The notes beneath the pieces were generated by a model that had not been told where the DNA came from, searched no databases, and saw nothing but the letters and a program-made list of their open reading frames with translations. Below are positions 1-7,062 of a DNA stretch of 9,487 bases, in pieces. Source of the stretch: Clostridia bacterium (GTDB taxonomy: Bacteria; Bacillota; Clostridia; Oscillospirales; CAG-272); NCBI GenBank assembly GCA_029010655.1, contig JAQXKW010000033.1:1-9487 (forward strand), written 5' to 3'. Numbering within the stretch: position 1 is the stretch's first letter; every line of letters starts with the position of its first letter. A program made the position numbers and the translations under genes.

Positions 1-274
1 CACCCACTTCCTCTCCGTTTATGAATATTTTCATTTCGGTGAAATCGGGGCTGTTTGCAAGCTCGTTGCAGTGATCCTCGGGCAGACGGTTGAAGGTGCC
101 CGCCACAAGAGTGTACCGCTTTTCTGAGGGAATTTCCTCCGTTGCGGCACGGACGCACATATATCCGTTGCCCTGACACATAACGGACTCAAATTTTGCG
201 GGGGTGGTTTCCCCGTAGCCGTTTTCGGCGAGTATCCAGTTTTTGAATTCGCCTGTTCCTTTGTCGTAGCGCAT
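1..274 (-). CDS. GH65-family glycoside phosphorylase/hydrolase, N-terminal fragment
   Basis: Only the first 91 codons are in the window; the gene continues beyond position 1. The residues match the N-terminal beta-sandwich domain of glycoside hydrolase family 65 (kojibiose, nigerose, maltose and trehalose phosphorylases): an early FKNWILAE stretch (residues 10-17), an ES near residue 29, then the family hallmark GNGYMCVRAATEE (35-47), a VAGTF (57-61) and an ELANSPDF segment (71-78) leading to ING (85-87). Family members are cytoplasmic and usually split alpha-linked glucose disaccharides with phosphate to give beta-glucose 1-phosphate. The catalytic (alpha/alpha)6-barrel lies outside the window, so neither substrate nor mechanism can be read. 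The ATG at 274 is preceded by GAGG (281-284) at 6-nt spacing. It lies 63 nt downstream of the DUF1893 gene on the same strand, so it may be the third gene of the thiI operon. Family call fairly sure; specificity unknown. Confidence 0.82.
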   Translation of the reverse strand, partial: MRYDKGTGEFKNWILAENGYGETTPAKFESVMCQGNGYMCVRAATEEIPSEKRYTLVAGTFNRLPEDHCNELANSPDFTEMKIFINGEEVG

Positions 275-310
275 AATTAACCTCGCTGTGTTTGTTGAGT
301 TTTTTAGAAA

Positions 311-324
311 TCGGCTGAAGCCGA
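311..324 (-). other. Small hairpin between DUF1893 and GH65 genes
   Basis: A perfect 6-bp inverted repeat, TCGGCT/AGCCGA with a 2-nt centre, lies in the 63-nt gap between the DUF1893 stop and the GH65 start. Read on the minus strand it is followed by TTTCT and then an A-run, not a proper U-tract. It is therefore at best a weak attenuator or an mRNA processing or stability element, and it does not argue strongly against co-transcription of the GH65 gene with thiI. Confidence 0.3.
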
Positions 325-337
325 ATAATCGATAAAT

Positions 338-766
338 TTATTGCGGGTAAAGCTCTTGCAGCTTGTCTTTAAGAACCCGAAACGCCTCTGCCGGGTCTTT
401 TACGGGGGCGACCGCACGCTCCATGGGACAAATGCCGTCTCCCCGTCGGTTTGCAACGGCGTCGCACACATTTACATAGGTACAGCGTATGCCGTGCTCT
501 TTAAGCAAATCCAGAGCACGGACGCTGACAACATTCGTATAAACCTCCGCAACGCCGCCGTAGACCATAAGCATTGCCGAAGCCCTGCCCACGATTTTGT
601 CCGCAACCGACGCACCTCGGAGACATTCTCCGTCCTGTTCGAGCCATGCTATCATAGGGCCGATACCCCGCTTTTCGGAAACAGTCAGAACCCCGTCACG
701 GCACCGGGCGCACCGAACATGCCCTTTCAGGGCATCTCTTGCTATATCAATATCCTTTTCAATCAT
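338..766 (-). CDS. DUF1893 domain-containing protein
   Basis: A 142-residue protein that is essentially a single DUF1893 domain. Visible family signatures are GIGPMIAWL (34-42), ADKIVGRASA (55-64), VYGGVAEVYTNVVS (68-81), an ALDLLKEHGI segment (84-93) and the C-terminal NRRGDGICPMERAV motif (106-119) followed by DPAEAF (124-129). No signal peptide or membrane segment is seen, so it should be cytoplasmic. The biochemical role of DUF1893 is not established. As I recall, the family is placed in the cytidine deaminase-like fold through the Thermotoga TM1506 structure, but I see no canonical H/CxE...PCxxC zinc site here, only the CPME cysteine. The start ATG (766-764) overlaps the thiI stop by 8 nt (ATGATTGA) and has an AAGGTGG site (776-782) inside thiI at 9-nt spacing, so the two genes are probably translationally coupled. 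This suggests, without proving, a role tied to ThiI. Confidence 0.9.
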   Translation of the reverse strand: MIEKDIDIARDALKGHVRCARCRDGVLTVSEKRGIGPMIAWLEQDGECLRGASVADKIVGRASAMLMVYGGVAEVYTNVVSVRALDLLKEHGIRCTYVNVCDAVANRRGDGICPMERAVAPVKDPAEAFRVLKDKLQELYPQ

Positions 767-1940
767 CGAACTGTGCCACCTTAACGGTAAATTTGGACAG
801 GTACGCTTCTTCTGTCAGAGCGTCTGCGTCCAGCTTTTCCTCCTCACGGAGCACCTTTTCCATCTCCGGCTTTGTTCTCGGATGTCTGGGGGTAAACACC
901 GTACAGCAGTCCTCGTATGGCAGAATTGATGTGTCGTAGGTTCCGATTTCACGGGCACGGACTACGATTTCCTCCTTGTCAAGTCCGATACAGGGACGGA
1001 AAACGGGCAGCTCCGCTATGGCGTTTGTAACGGTAAGAGCGCCCATTGTCTGGCTTGCCACCTGACCGAGGCTTTCTCCCGTTATGATGCACTGACAGTA
1101 GTTTTCCGCCGCAACCCGGTTTGCAAGTCTCATCATAAACCGGCGCAGAAGCAGAGTAAAATACTCCTCGTCGCATTTGTCGCGGATTTCCTCCTGCAAA
1201 TGGGTCAGGGATATTACATGAACCCTCATGCGGCCTGTGTATTCGCATAATTCCTTCGCCAAGGTCAATACCTTTTCTCTTGCCAGCTCGTTGGTGTAGG
1301 GAATGCTCTCAAAATAGAGAGCGTCAAGATAAAGACCTCTTTTCGCCATCATGTGCCCCGCCACGGGACTGTCAATTCCGCCGGAAAGAAGCAAAAGACC
1401 CTTGCCGCCGCTTCCCAAGGGAATACCGCCGGCGCCCTTGTCCTGCCCTGCGTGAATATATGCCCATTTGTCTCTGACCTCAACTCTTACGGTCACGTCG
1501 GGACGGTCCAAATCCACTTTTATGCCCCGAACCTTCTCTAAAACCACACCGCCCACCTCTGCGGCGATTTCGGGGCTTGTAAGAGGGAATTTTTTGTCGC
1601 TGCGCTTTGCCTCACAGCGGAATTTTTTAACTCCCCTTAGCTTTTCGGGAAGATATTCTCCGGCAACACGTAAAATATCCTCCATATTCTTTTCGCATAC
1701 GGCGGCACGGGTAACGGAGGCAAAGCCGAAAACCTTTTTCGCCTGCTCGTACATTTCGTCCGTGTCCGCATCTTCCTCCGTAGGCTCAATATATACCGTG
1801 GATTGGTTGTATCTTACGGAAAAACCGCCCACGTATTTTGCTCTCCGGCGCAGTTCTTTAAGGAGCATGCTCTCAAAGGTGGACTTGTTCGCACCTTTCA
1901 GAATGATTTCGCCGTACTTGCATAGAATTACTTCATTCAA
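759..1940 (-). CDS. thiI: tRNA 4-thiouridine synthase / sulfur carrier-related sulfurtransferase ThiI
   Basis: ThiI uses ATP to adenylate U8 of tRNA and moves sulfur from a cysteine desulfurase onto it; in many bacteria it also feeds sulfur to the thiamine thiazole pathway. Read from the TTG at 1940 the product has 393 residues and starts MNEVILCKYGEIILKG, the typical N-terminus. An N-terminal ferredoxin-like region and THUMP domain occupy roughly residues 1-165. The PP-loop SGGIDSP lies at 186-192, TGESLGQVASQT at 287-298, and a CysCys pair in the PYEDCCTVF segment at 345-346, near where the family's acceptor cysteine is expected. It ends without a rhodanese domain, as is usual in Firmicutes. 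An in-frame ATG at 2012 would add 24 residues, but that extension spans the promoter and matches nothing in the family. GTGAGG (1950-1955) precedes TTG by 9 nt. No cysteine desulfurase gene is adjacent, so the sulfur donor must be encoded elsewhere. Confidence 0.95.
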   Translation of the reverse strand: MNEVILCKYGEIILKGANKSTFESMLLKELRRRAKYVGGFSVRYNQSTVYIEPTEEDADTDEMYEQAKKVFGFASVTRAAVCEKNMEDILRVAGEYLPEKLRGVKKFRCEAKRSDKKFPLTSPEIAAEVGGVVLEKVRGIKVDLDRPDVTVRVEVRDKWAYIHAGQDKGAGGIPLGSGGKGLLLLSGGIDSPVAGHMMAKRGLYLDALYFESIPYTNELAREKVLTLAKELCEYTGRMRVHVISLTHLQEEIRDKCDEEYFTLLLRRFMMRLANRVAAENYCQCIITGESLGQVASQTMGALTVTNAIAELPVFRPCIGLDKEEIVVRAREIGTYDTSILPYEDCCTVFTPRHPRTKPEMEKVLREEEKLDADALTEEAYLSKFTVKVAQFDD

Positions 1941-1949
1941 AACAGAATA

Positions 1950-1955
1950 CCTCAC
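1950..1955 (-). promoter_or_regulatory. Ribosome binding site deciding the TTG start of thiI
   Basis: On the minus strand GTGAGG lies 9 nt before TTG (1940-1938), the codon at which the ThiI family alignment begins. The in-frame ATG pair at 1970-1965 would sit only a few nucleotides after the predicted transcription start and has no leader for ribosome binding. This favours the rarer TTG start. Confidence 0.6.
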
Positions 1956-1971
1956 ATAAATAGTCATCATA

Positions 1972-2000
1972 ATGATACCGCCAAAGTCATGTTTTGTCAA
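1972..2000 (-). promoter_or_regulatory. Sigma-A promoter of the thiI operon
   Basis: On the minus strand a perfect -35 TTGACA (2000-1995) is separated by exactly 17 nt from a -10 TATCAT (1977-1972). Transcription should start near 1965, giving a leader of about 25 nt before the TTG start at 1940. It should drive thiI, the DUF1893 gene and possibly the GH65 gene. Confidence 0.8.
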
Positions 2001-2107
2001 TCGTTTGAACACATTTTAGCGTAAACCGTTTCACCGAAAAAAGTTGGATTTATGCAAAATTAACAAAAAGGGGTCCGTTATTTCTACAATGCGCTGATTA
2101 AAATGAC

Positions 2108-2136
2108 TTGAAAGTTATTTGAAATGGTTGTATAAT
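2108..2136 (+). promoter_or_regulatory. Sigma-A promoter of the EF-G-like gene
   Basis: A -35 TTGAAA (2108-2113) and a perfect -10 TATAAT (2131-2136) are separated by 17 nt. The expected start site is around 2142-2143, giving an AT-rich leader of about 63 nt in which no stable structure is evident. The promoter is divergent from that of thiI, with about 110 bp between the two -35 boxes. Confidence 0.8.
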
Positions 2137-2190
2137 TAAATAGTGCCAACTGTTTTAAGAAAAAACGAAAATATTTATGCATTTTATATA

Positions 2191-2196
2191 AAGGAG
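2191..2196 (+). promoter_or_regulatory. Ribosome binding site deciding the start of the EF-G-like gene
   Basis: AAGGAG lies 9 nt before the ATG at 2206. The reading frame is open back to a GTG at 2143, but that codon coincides with the predicted transcription start and has no ribosome binding site. The ATG at 2206 is therefore chosen. Confidence 0.85.
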
Positions 2197-2205
2197 TTCC
2201 GAAAC

Positions 2206-4278
2206 ATGGCTGAAATCAACACCAAAAGCTTAAGAAACGTCTGCCTGCTGGGTCACGGCGGCAGCGGTAAAACGTCCCTTGCAGAGGCAATGCTCTTCTG
2301 CTGCGGCGATATTGACAGAATGGGTAAGGTTACCGACGGTAACACGGTAATGGACTTTGATCCCGAGGAAACTGCGAGACATTATTCCATCTCTCTTGCA
2401 ACGGCAAATTTCATTCACCACAGTATTAAAATTAACCTTCTCGATACCCCCGGCTACCCCGATTTCGTAGGCGAGGAGCTTGAGGGCATCAGAGCCGCAG
2501 ACGCCGCAGTTATTATGGTAGACGGCAAGGGCGGACTTGAAGTAGGTACCGAGCTTGCGTGGGAGTATGTGGAAAGACAGAAGCTTCCCAGAGTATTTTT
2601 CATGAATAAGTGCGACGACCCTGAAGCAAGCTACGACAGAGTGTTCGCACAGCTTAAAGAAAAGTACGGCGCGAAAATCTGCCCCGCAATGGTTCCCGTA
2701 GACCATGCAGGAAAGAAGACCTTTGTAGGTCTTGCAGAATGTAAGGCATACGTGTTCGACGAAAAGGGAAGCAGAACAGAGGTTCCCATGGACGATGAGC
2801 TGAATGCTGTCGTTGAGCAGTATAAGGACCAGTTTAACGAAGCTATCGCCGGCACCTCCGAGGAGCTTATGATGAAGTATTTCGACGGCGAGGAGATAAC
2901 CCCCGAGGAAGCCGCAAACGCTCTTCACGACGGAATTATCGCAGGCGATATCGTTCCCGTATATTCCGGCTCTGCAACAAAGCTGTGGGGCGTGCGTACC
3001 GTTATGCGCGCAATTACGGATTCGTTCCCCAGAATGACCGCAAAGAAAAACGAAACCGTTATTGTTGACGGTAAGGAAGAAGCATACGAAATCAAGGTGG
3101 ACGGGGACGTTTCCCTGTTCGTGTTCAAAACCGTTGTGGACCAGTTCGGTAAAATGTCCCTGTTCAAGGTTATGAGCGGCACGCTTACAAAAGACACCGT
3201 TCTCACCAATTCCCGTACGGGAAGCCAGGAAAAAGCGGCTCATATCTATACCCTCAAGGGTAAAAAGCAGACCGAGGTCGACAGCCTCTGCTGCGGCGAT
3301 ATAGGTATGATACAGAAGCTGGTGGATACGGCCACAAACGATACCCTGTACGCAGGAAAGGCTGTTACATATAAGGGAACTGAGTTCCCCGAGCCCTATA
3401 TGAGAAAAGCGGTTTCCGCAGAGGCAAAGGGCGACGAGGATAAGATTTCCACAGGTATTTCAAGACTTCTCGACGAGGACCCCACCCTCCTGTACGAAAA
3501 CAATTCGGAAACAAAACAGCTTGTGCTTGCAGGTATTTCCGATATACATCTTGACGTTGTTAAATCTAAGCTCAAGAACCGCTACGGCACAAAGGTCGTG
3601 TTCTCCGAGCCCAGAATCGCATACCGCGAGACAATAAAGAAGTCCGTCCAGGTTCAGGGTAAGCATAAGAAGCAGTCCGGCGGCTCCGGCCAGTACGGCG
3701 ACGTAAGAATTACGTTCAGCCACGGCGAGGAGGAAGGACTTACCTTTACCCAGTCCGTTGTAGGCGGAACCGTACCTAAGAACTTTTATCCCGCAGTTGA
3801 AAAGGGACTTCTGGAGGCAATGCAGAAGGGCGTTCTTGCAGGCTATCCCGTGGTAAACCTTGCGGCAGACCTGTACGACGGCTCCTATCACCCCGTTGAC
3901 TCAAACGAAATTTCCTTTAAGCTGGCGGCAAAGCTGGCATATAAGCAGGGACTTCCCCAGGCAAACCCCGTTCTGCTGGAGCCCGTGGGCGAGCTGAAGG
4001 TTTCCGTTCCCGAAAGCATGGTGGGCGACGTTATGGGCGATCTTAATAAACGCCGCGGCAGAGTTATGGGCATGAACCCGGACGAAAAGCGTAAGGGCTA
4101 TACAATCGTCGAGGCAGAAGCGCCCAGCGCCGAAATGACGGATTATACAATAGTGCTCCGTGCAATGACCCAGGGCAGAGGACAGTATTCCTTCAAGTTC
4201 GTAAGATACGAGGAAGTGCCCGGCAACGAAGCTCAGAAGATAATCGCCGCCGCAAAGATCGAGGACGACGAGGACTGA
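2206..4278 (+). CDS. fusA: Elongation factor G-like translational GTPase (EF-G-2 type)
   Basis: A 690-residue protein with the full EF-G layout: G-domain (about 1-280), domain II (about 300-390), then domains III, IV and V to the end. G-motifs are P-loop GHGGSGKT (16-23), DTPGY (80-84), NKCD (134-137) and a G5-like SGSATK (near 257). Domain IV keeps the loop SGGSGQYGDV (about 491-500) and the tip YHPVDSNE (561-568), with the His that contacts the decoding site; domain V contains GDVMGDLNKRRGRV. Canonical EF-G translocates tRNA and mRNA on the ribosome. This one differs in the G-domain: the usual AHIDAGKT P-loop is changed, DTPGH has Tyr for the catalytic His, and the switch I ERGITI reads ARHYSIS. 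These features fit the divergent EF-G paralogue group (Thermus EF-G-2, FusA2) more than the housekeeping copy or a TetM-type protection protein. Single-gene unit with its own promoter and terminator; the main fusA, normally beside rpsL, rpsG and tuf, should lie elsewhere. Confidence 0.92.
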   Translation: MAEINTKSLRNVCLLGHGGSGKTSLAEAMLFCCGDIDRMGKVTDGNTVMDFDPEETARHYSISLATANFIHHSIKINLLDTPGYPDFVGEELEGIRAADAAVIMVDGKGGLEVGTELAWEYVERQKLPRVFFMNKCDDPEASYDRVFAQLKEKYGAKICPAMVPVDHAGKKTFVGLAECKAYVFDEKGSRTEVPMDDELNAVVEQYKDQFNEAIAGTSEELMMKYFDGEEITPEEAANALHDGIIAGDIVPVYSGSATKLWGVRTVMRAITDSFPRMTAKKNETVIVDGKEEAYEIKVDGDVSLFVFKTVVDQFGKMSLFKVMSGTLTKDTVLTNSRTGSQEKAAHIYTLKGKKQTEVDSLCCGDIGMIQKLVDTATNDTLYAGKAVTYKGTEFPEPYMRKAVSAEAKGDEDKISTGISRLLDEDPTLLYENNSETKQLVLAGISDIHLDVVKSKLKNRYGTKVVFSEPRIAYRETIKKSVQVQGKHKKQSGGSGQYGDVRITFSHGEEEGLTFTQSVVGGTVPKNFYPAVEKGLLEAMQKGVLAGYPVVNLAADLYDGSYHPVDSNEISFKLAAKLAYKQGLPQANPVLLEPVGELKVSVPESMVGDVMGDLNKRRGRVMGMNPDEKRKGYTIVEAEAPSAEMTDYTIVLRAMTQGRGQYSFKFVRYEEVPGNEAQKIIAAAKIEDDED

Positions 4279-4298
4279 GAGAGTATATTCATTAATAT

Positions 4299-4343
4299 AA
4301 TCAGGGCATGCCGAACGTTTTCGTTCGACATGCCCTGATTTTT
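4299..4343 (+). terminator. Intrinsic terminator of the EF-G-like gene
   Basis: Two arms (4299-4317 and 4322-4340) pair over 18 of 19 positions with one C-A mismatch (4311/4328), close a TTTT loop (4318-4321), and run into a T5 tract (4339-4343). It begins 20 nt after the stop codon at 4276-4278. The long GC-rich stem predicts efficient termination, which separates this gene from the beta-helix gene downstream. Confidence 0.93.
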
Positions 4344-4443
4344 CGTGCGTTTGAACATCCTTTAATCGTTTCCTGTCAAATTCAGTCGATGAAAAAATTT
4401 AATATTGCTCCGCATTTCGACAAATATTTCAAACATCTTCGGT

Positions 4444-4449
4444 TATAAT
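4444..4449 (+). promoter_or_regulatory. -10 element of the beta-helix protein gene
   Basis: A perfect TATAAT lies 28 nt before the ATG at 4478. No good -35 is present at 16-18 nt. The best candidate, TCGACA at 4417-4422, is 21 nt away, which is too long for ordinary sigma-A use. The promoter may be weak, activator-dependent or read by another factor. Expected start is near 4456, giving a leader of about 22 nt. Confidence 0.5.
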
Positions 4450-4477
4450 CAACGCACCGCAACGTTTGAGAAAAAAT

Positions 4478-7009
4478 ATGTTAAAAATTGACAAACAGTT
4501 TGATTCTATTGATGATTTTCGCACTTCAACCGGAATAGGCACGGGCGATATTTGCCATACGTGCGGCTACTACGCCCCCGGCGACGGAGGCGGCGCTGCC
4601 TACCGTATTGTATGTGAGGACAAGGGCACATACACAGATGACGGCGGCGAGATAATTGAGCTTACAGGCTCGGTTCCCTCTGACACCGCAAAAGCATATT
4701 ATGGGGTTATGCTTTATACCGGTGAGATGGTAAACGTTCTCCAGTTCGGTGCGAAAAGAACAAAGGTTTCCATCGGAGATCTTGCAGATCTTCGGGACGA
4801 CGGAATTGCCATTCAAAAGGCAATTGATTATGTAAAATCTAAAATAACTGCATCGACAACAGATGGGTTCACGGTGGAGAGTACAAGCTTTAGGATTCCT
4901 GCCGGCACTTATTACCTTAAAACCCAGATTAAATTTCCTCCTTATTTGCAGATGTACTTGGAGGGAAATGTCCAGTTTATTTCCTTTGTTGACGAAGGTG
5001 ATACGCAATTGTTTGCATTGAGCGACAATGATTTCATAAAAATCGACAAGGAAGATGACGCATACTATACAGGCGAACTCTTTGCGAGAAAGACACCTGA
5101 TTTTTACGCAGAGAAAAAAAGCACCGACGGCGAGAGCACCGGTGACTGCGGAGAAATGGGAGACTTTTTTGTATATCGCAAGGGAGCTGTTAAAATCTGT
5201 TACGATTACGACAGTGAAGAGGACACTATTATAAATCCGTTTGCCGATAAATTTCCCGCTCCGGCAACGGCAAAGACCGCCTGCATCAGCGGTCCCGGTG
5301 TCCTTATGATTACAAATAAAACAAGAATAAGTGACGGTAATAATTTAAAGATACCTGCTTTTTGCTGCGGCTTGGAAATAGGAGACAGAAGAAATCGTTT
5401 TAAGGAAAGCACAACTGCTGCTTACAATTGTCTTAAAATAAGCAATGTAAAACTCTGTTACTTTAACATCGGTCTGCTTGCTCATCCTTATAACTATTAT
5501 TCTGATATTTTTGAAAATCTGGAATTTTTCCAGAACAATATCGGCTATTGTCTGGGTACATATTCATTCAGCGAAATCATGAGTACAGACTCAAACGGCA
5601 ATATGGCGCGTATTGTCGGTGAAACCTCTCACGCTACGGGAGAAATGCTGCATTTCAGAGACACTTTGTTTACAGGCAATTACGTGGATTGCCGTTTCTT
5701 AGTTTCCGGATCTACTCACACATTTACAGAATGTCATTTCGATTTCAGCAACTGTGTTTTCCATACACCCTTCAGAACCTGTATATATGTTAAGAGCTGT
5801 CATATTGAGGGAACGGGGAAAAAAGTGATACGAAATTATTTTCCTGCGAATGAAGCGACTTCTCATTTGTTAACTGATTTCAATAGTAGAAGTGACGATT
5901 ATCCTCTGTACGAATTCTACGGCATACTGTATGCGAAGCCCATAAAGAATTTCAGAGGTGTGGTGCAGGAGAGAGACCACGTGCAAATCTATATCTCGGA
6001 CTCGGATATTGGTGACTATTATTACAGTCCCCTTCCACTGTTTGTTTTTGAGAATTACAGCAACACGGAAAAAAGTCTCGGACATCTAAATTCGTTTGTA
6101 TCTCTTAGGAACAACTCGCTTCATAACGGTGCCTCTTGTCCTATATCATATGTAACATCAAAAAGAAATGATCAGGTGTATTCCGGATTTATGCTTCCGC
6201 ATTGTATTTCGGCTGACGGCGTGAAGGATACCAATGTATCCATTCTGGCTGAGGGAAACAGAGAATGGGTAGGTTTTACCAATGAAAATCATGTGCATAA
6301 CTACCGTTTTGTCAGCTATCGAACCCTTGCAAATAAATATCCGCTTTTCCAGAATGTCCAGTATTCCGACGAAAACGGCTGGACGGGCGTTACCCTGGAT
6401 ACGACCGGGCTTGGAAACTCGTCAATTCAGTTATCAGCACGACATGGTGAAAGAATAAGGTTATACGATAACAACTCCAAAGCTTTTTCTTTCGCAACAG
6501 ATGTATATACTGATGATGAATATGATCAGGCGGAAAATTCGTACTTTGTGATAGCGTTTGATGACACGGTAAGTTGCAGAAAGGGAGAGATGTTCAGAAT
6601 TGCCTGCGTATGCAATGAAATTCCCGTTAATGCAAAGCATACAAGAACTCAAGACAGTGAGGATTACTTTGAATATGAAAACCTCACTTACAAGGTATAT
6701 GTTACCGAGTACGATAAAGACGGAAATGCATTAGGTGAGGAATTTGCATATGATCTGCCTTTCAATAACAAAACTACCGCCGTAGAAATGGCTTACTCTG
6801 CGAGTAATTACTACGAGAATGCCTGTTCCGCAGCCGCAAAGCATTATGTTCGCCATGCAGATGCAGCAAAGATAGGCTTTAAGTTAAAAGTAATTGTGCC
6901 CAAAACTAACTATATTAGCTTTTTTAGTGACAGATTTGCTCTCAATGCTCTGTTTGTGGAAAATGACAGAGTTGTGTGGGGGCCCTGCGCTTTGGGCTCG
7001 GACAACTGA
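4478..7009 (+). CDS. Phage tailspike-like right-handed beta-helix protein (pectate lyase superfamily)
   Basis: An 843-residue protein whose first ~150 residues resemble phage tailspikes and tail-associated depolymerases. GYYAPGDGGGAAYRI (30-44) is the small glycine-rich domain found before the helix in such proteins. It is followed by FGAK (90-93), DDGIAIQKAID (107-117) and RIPAGTYYL (139-147), the typical start of a pectate-lyase/GH28-type beta-helix. Residues about 150-600 are aromatic- and Asn-rich, as expected of beta-helix coils with inserted loops; the last ~200 residues look like a beta-sandwich. I cannot identify catalytic residues, so glycan binding or cleavage is inference. No signal peptide, membrane segment or sorting motif is seen, which is odd for an exported spike. 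An in-frame TTG at 4466 would add four residues but has no ribosome site; the ATG at 4478 has only a weak GAG 7 nt upstream. No other phage gene flanks it. It could be a prophage remnant, a captured tailspike or an autonomous carbohydrate-active protein. Confidence 0.8.
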   Translation: MLKIDKQFDSIDDFRTSTGIGTGDICHTCGYYAPGDGGGAAYRIVCEDKGTYTDDGGEIIELTGSVPSDTAKAYYGVMLYTGEMVNVLQFGAKRTKVSIGDLADLRDDGIAIQKAIDYVKSKITASTTDGFTVESTSFRIPAGTYYLKTQIKFPPYLQMYLEGNVQFISFVDEGDTQLFALSDNDFIKIDKEDDAYYTGELFARKTPDFYAEKKSTDGESTGDCGEMGDFFVYRKGAVKICYDYDSEEDTIINPFADKFPAPATAKTACISGPGVLMITNKTRISDGNNLKIPAFCCGLEIGDRRNRFKESTTAAYNCLKISNVKLCYFNIGLLAHPYNYYSDIFENLEFFQNNIGYCLGTYSFSEIMSTDSNGNMARIVGETSHATGEMLHFRDTLFTGNYVDCRFLVSGSTHTFTECHFDFSNCVFHTPFRTCIYVKSCHIEGTGKKVIRNYFPANEATSHLLTDFNSRSDDYPLYEFYGILYAKPIKNFRGVVQERDHVQIYISDSDIGDYYYSPLPLFVFENYSNTEKSLGHLNSFVSLRNNSLHNGASCPISYVTSKRNDQVYSGFMLPHCISADGVKDTNVSILAEGNREWVGFTNENHVHNYRFVSYRTLANKYPLFQNVQYSDENGWTGVTLDTTGLGNSSIQLSARHGERIRLYDNNSKAFSFATDVYTDDEYDQAENSYFVIAFDDTVSCRKGEMFRIACVCNEIPVNAKHTRTQDSEDYFEYENLTYKVYVTEYDKDGNALGEEFAYDLPFNNKTTAVEMAYSASNYYENACSAAAKHYVRHADAAKIGFKLKVIVPKTNYISFFSDRFALNALFVENDRVVWGPCALGSDN

Positions 7010-7062
7010 GGCGAGACAATAAGATGTCATATATAAACACAGAACATATGTTTATTGGACTT

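Noticed and set aside
341..929. Plus-strand open frames opposite the DUF1893 gene and thiI
   Set aside because: Both are antisense to well-recognised genes, have no family similarity and lack ribosome binding sites.
2021..2034. Imperfect palindrome (GTAAACCGTTTCAC) upstream of the thiI promoter as an operator
   Set aside because: It is short, imperfect and occurs once; without conservation or a known regulator it cannot be called a binding site.
2142..2205. Riboswitch or attenuator in the leader of the EF-G-like gene
   Set aside because: The leader of about 63 nt is AT-rich, shows no stable stem and is too short for known riboswitch aptamers with an expression platform.
2230..3243. Long antisense open frame (337 codons) opposite the EF-G-like gene
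   Set aside because: It lies entirely within a gene with full family identity, its product is Cys/His-rich with no recognisable domain, and it has no promoter or ribosome site. It is a shadow caused by codon bias.
4526..5008. Antisense 160-codon frame in the 5' part of the beta-helix gene
   Set aside because: The plus-strand product carries clear tailspike and pectate-lyase motifs over the same bases, while the antisense product is low-complexity and unrecognisable.
4478..7009. Possibility that the beta-helix gene is a diversity-generating retroelement target
   Set aside because: No reverse transcriptase, template repeat or adenine-rich variable repeat near the C-terminus was seen in the window.
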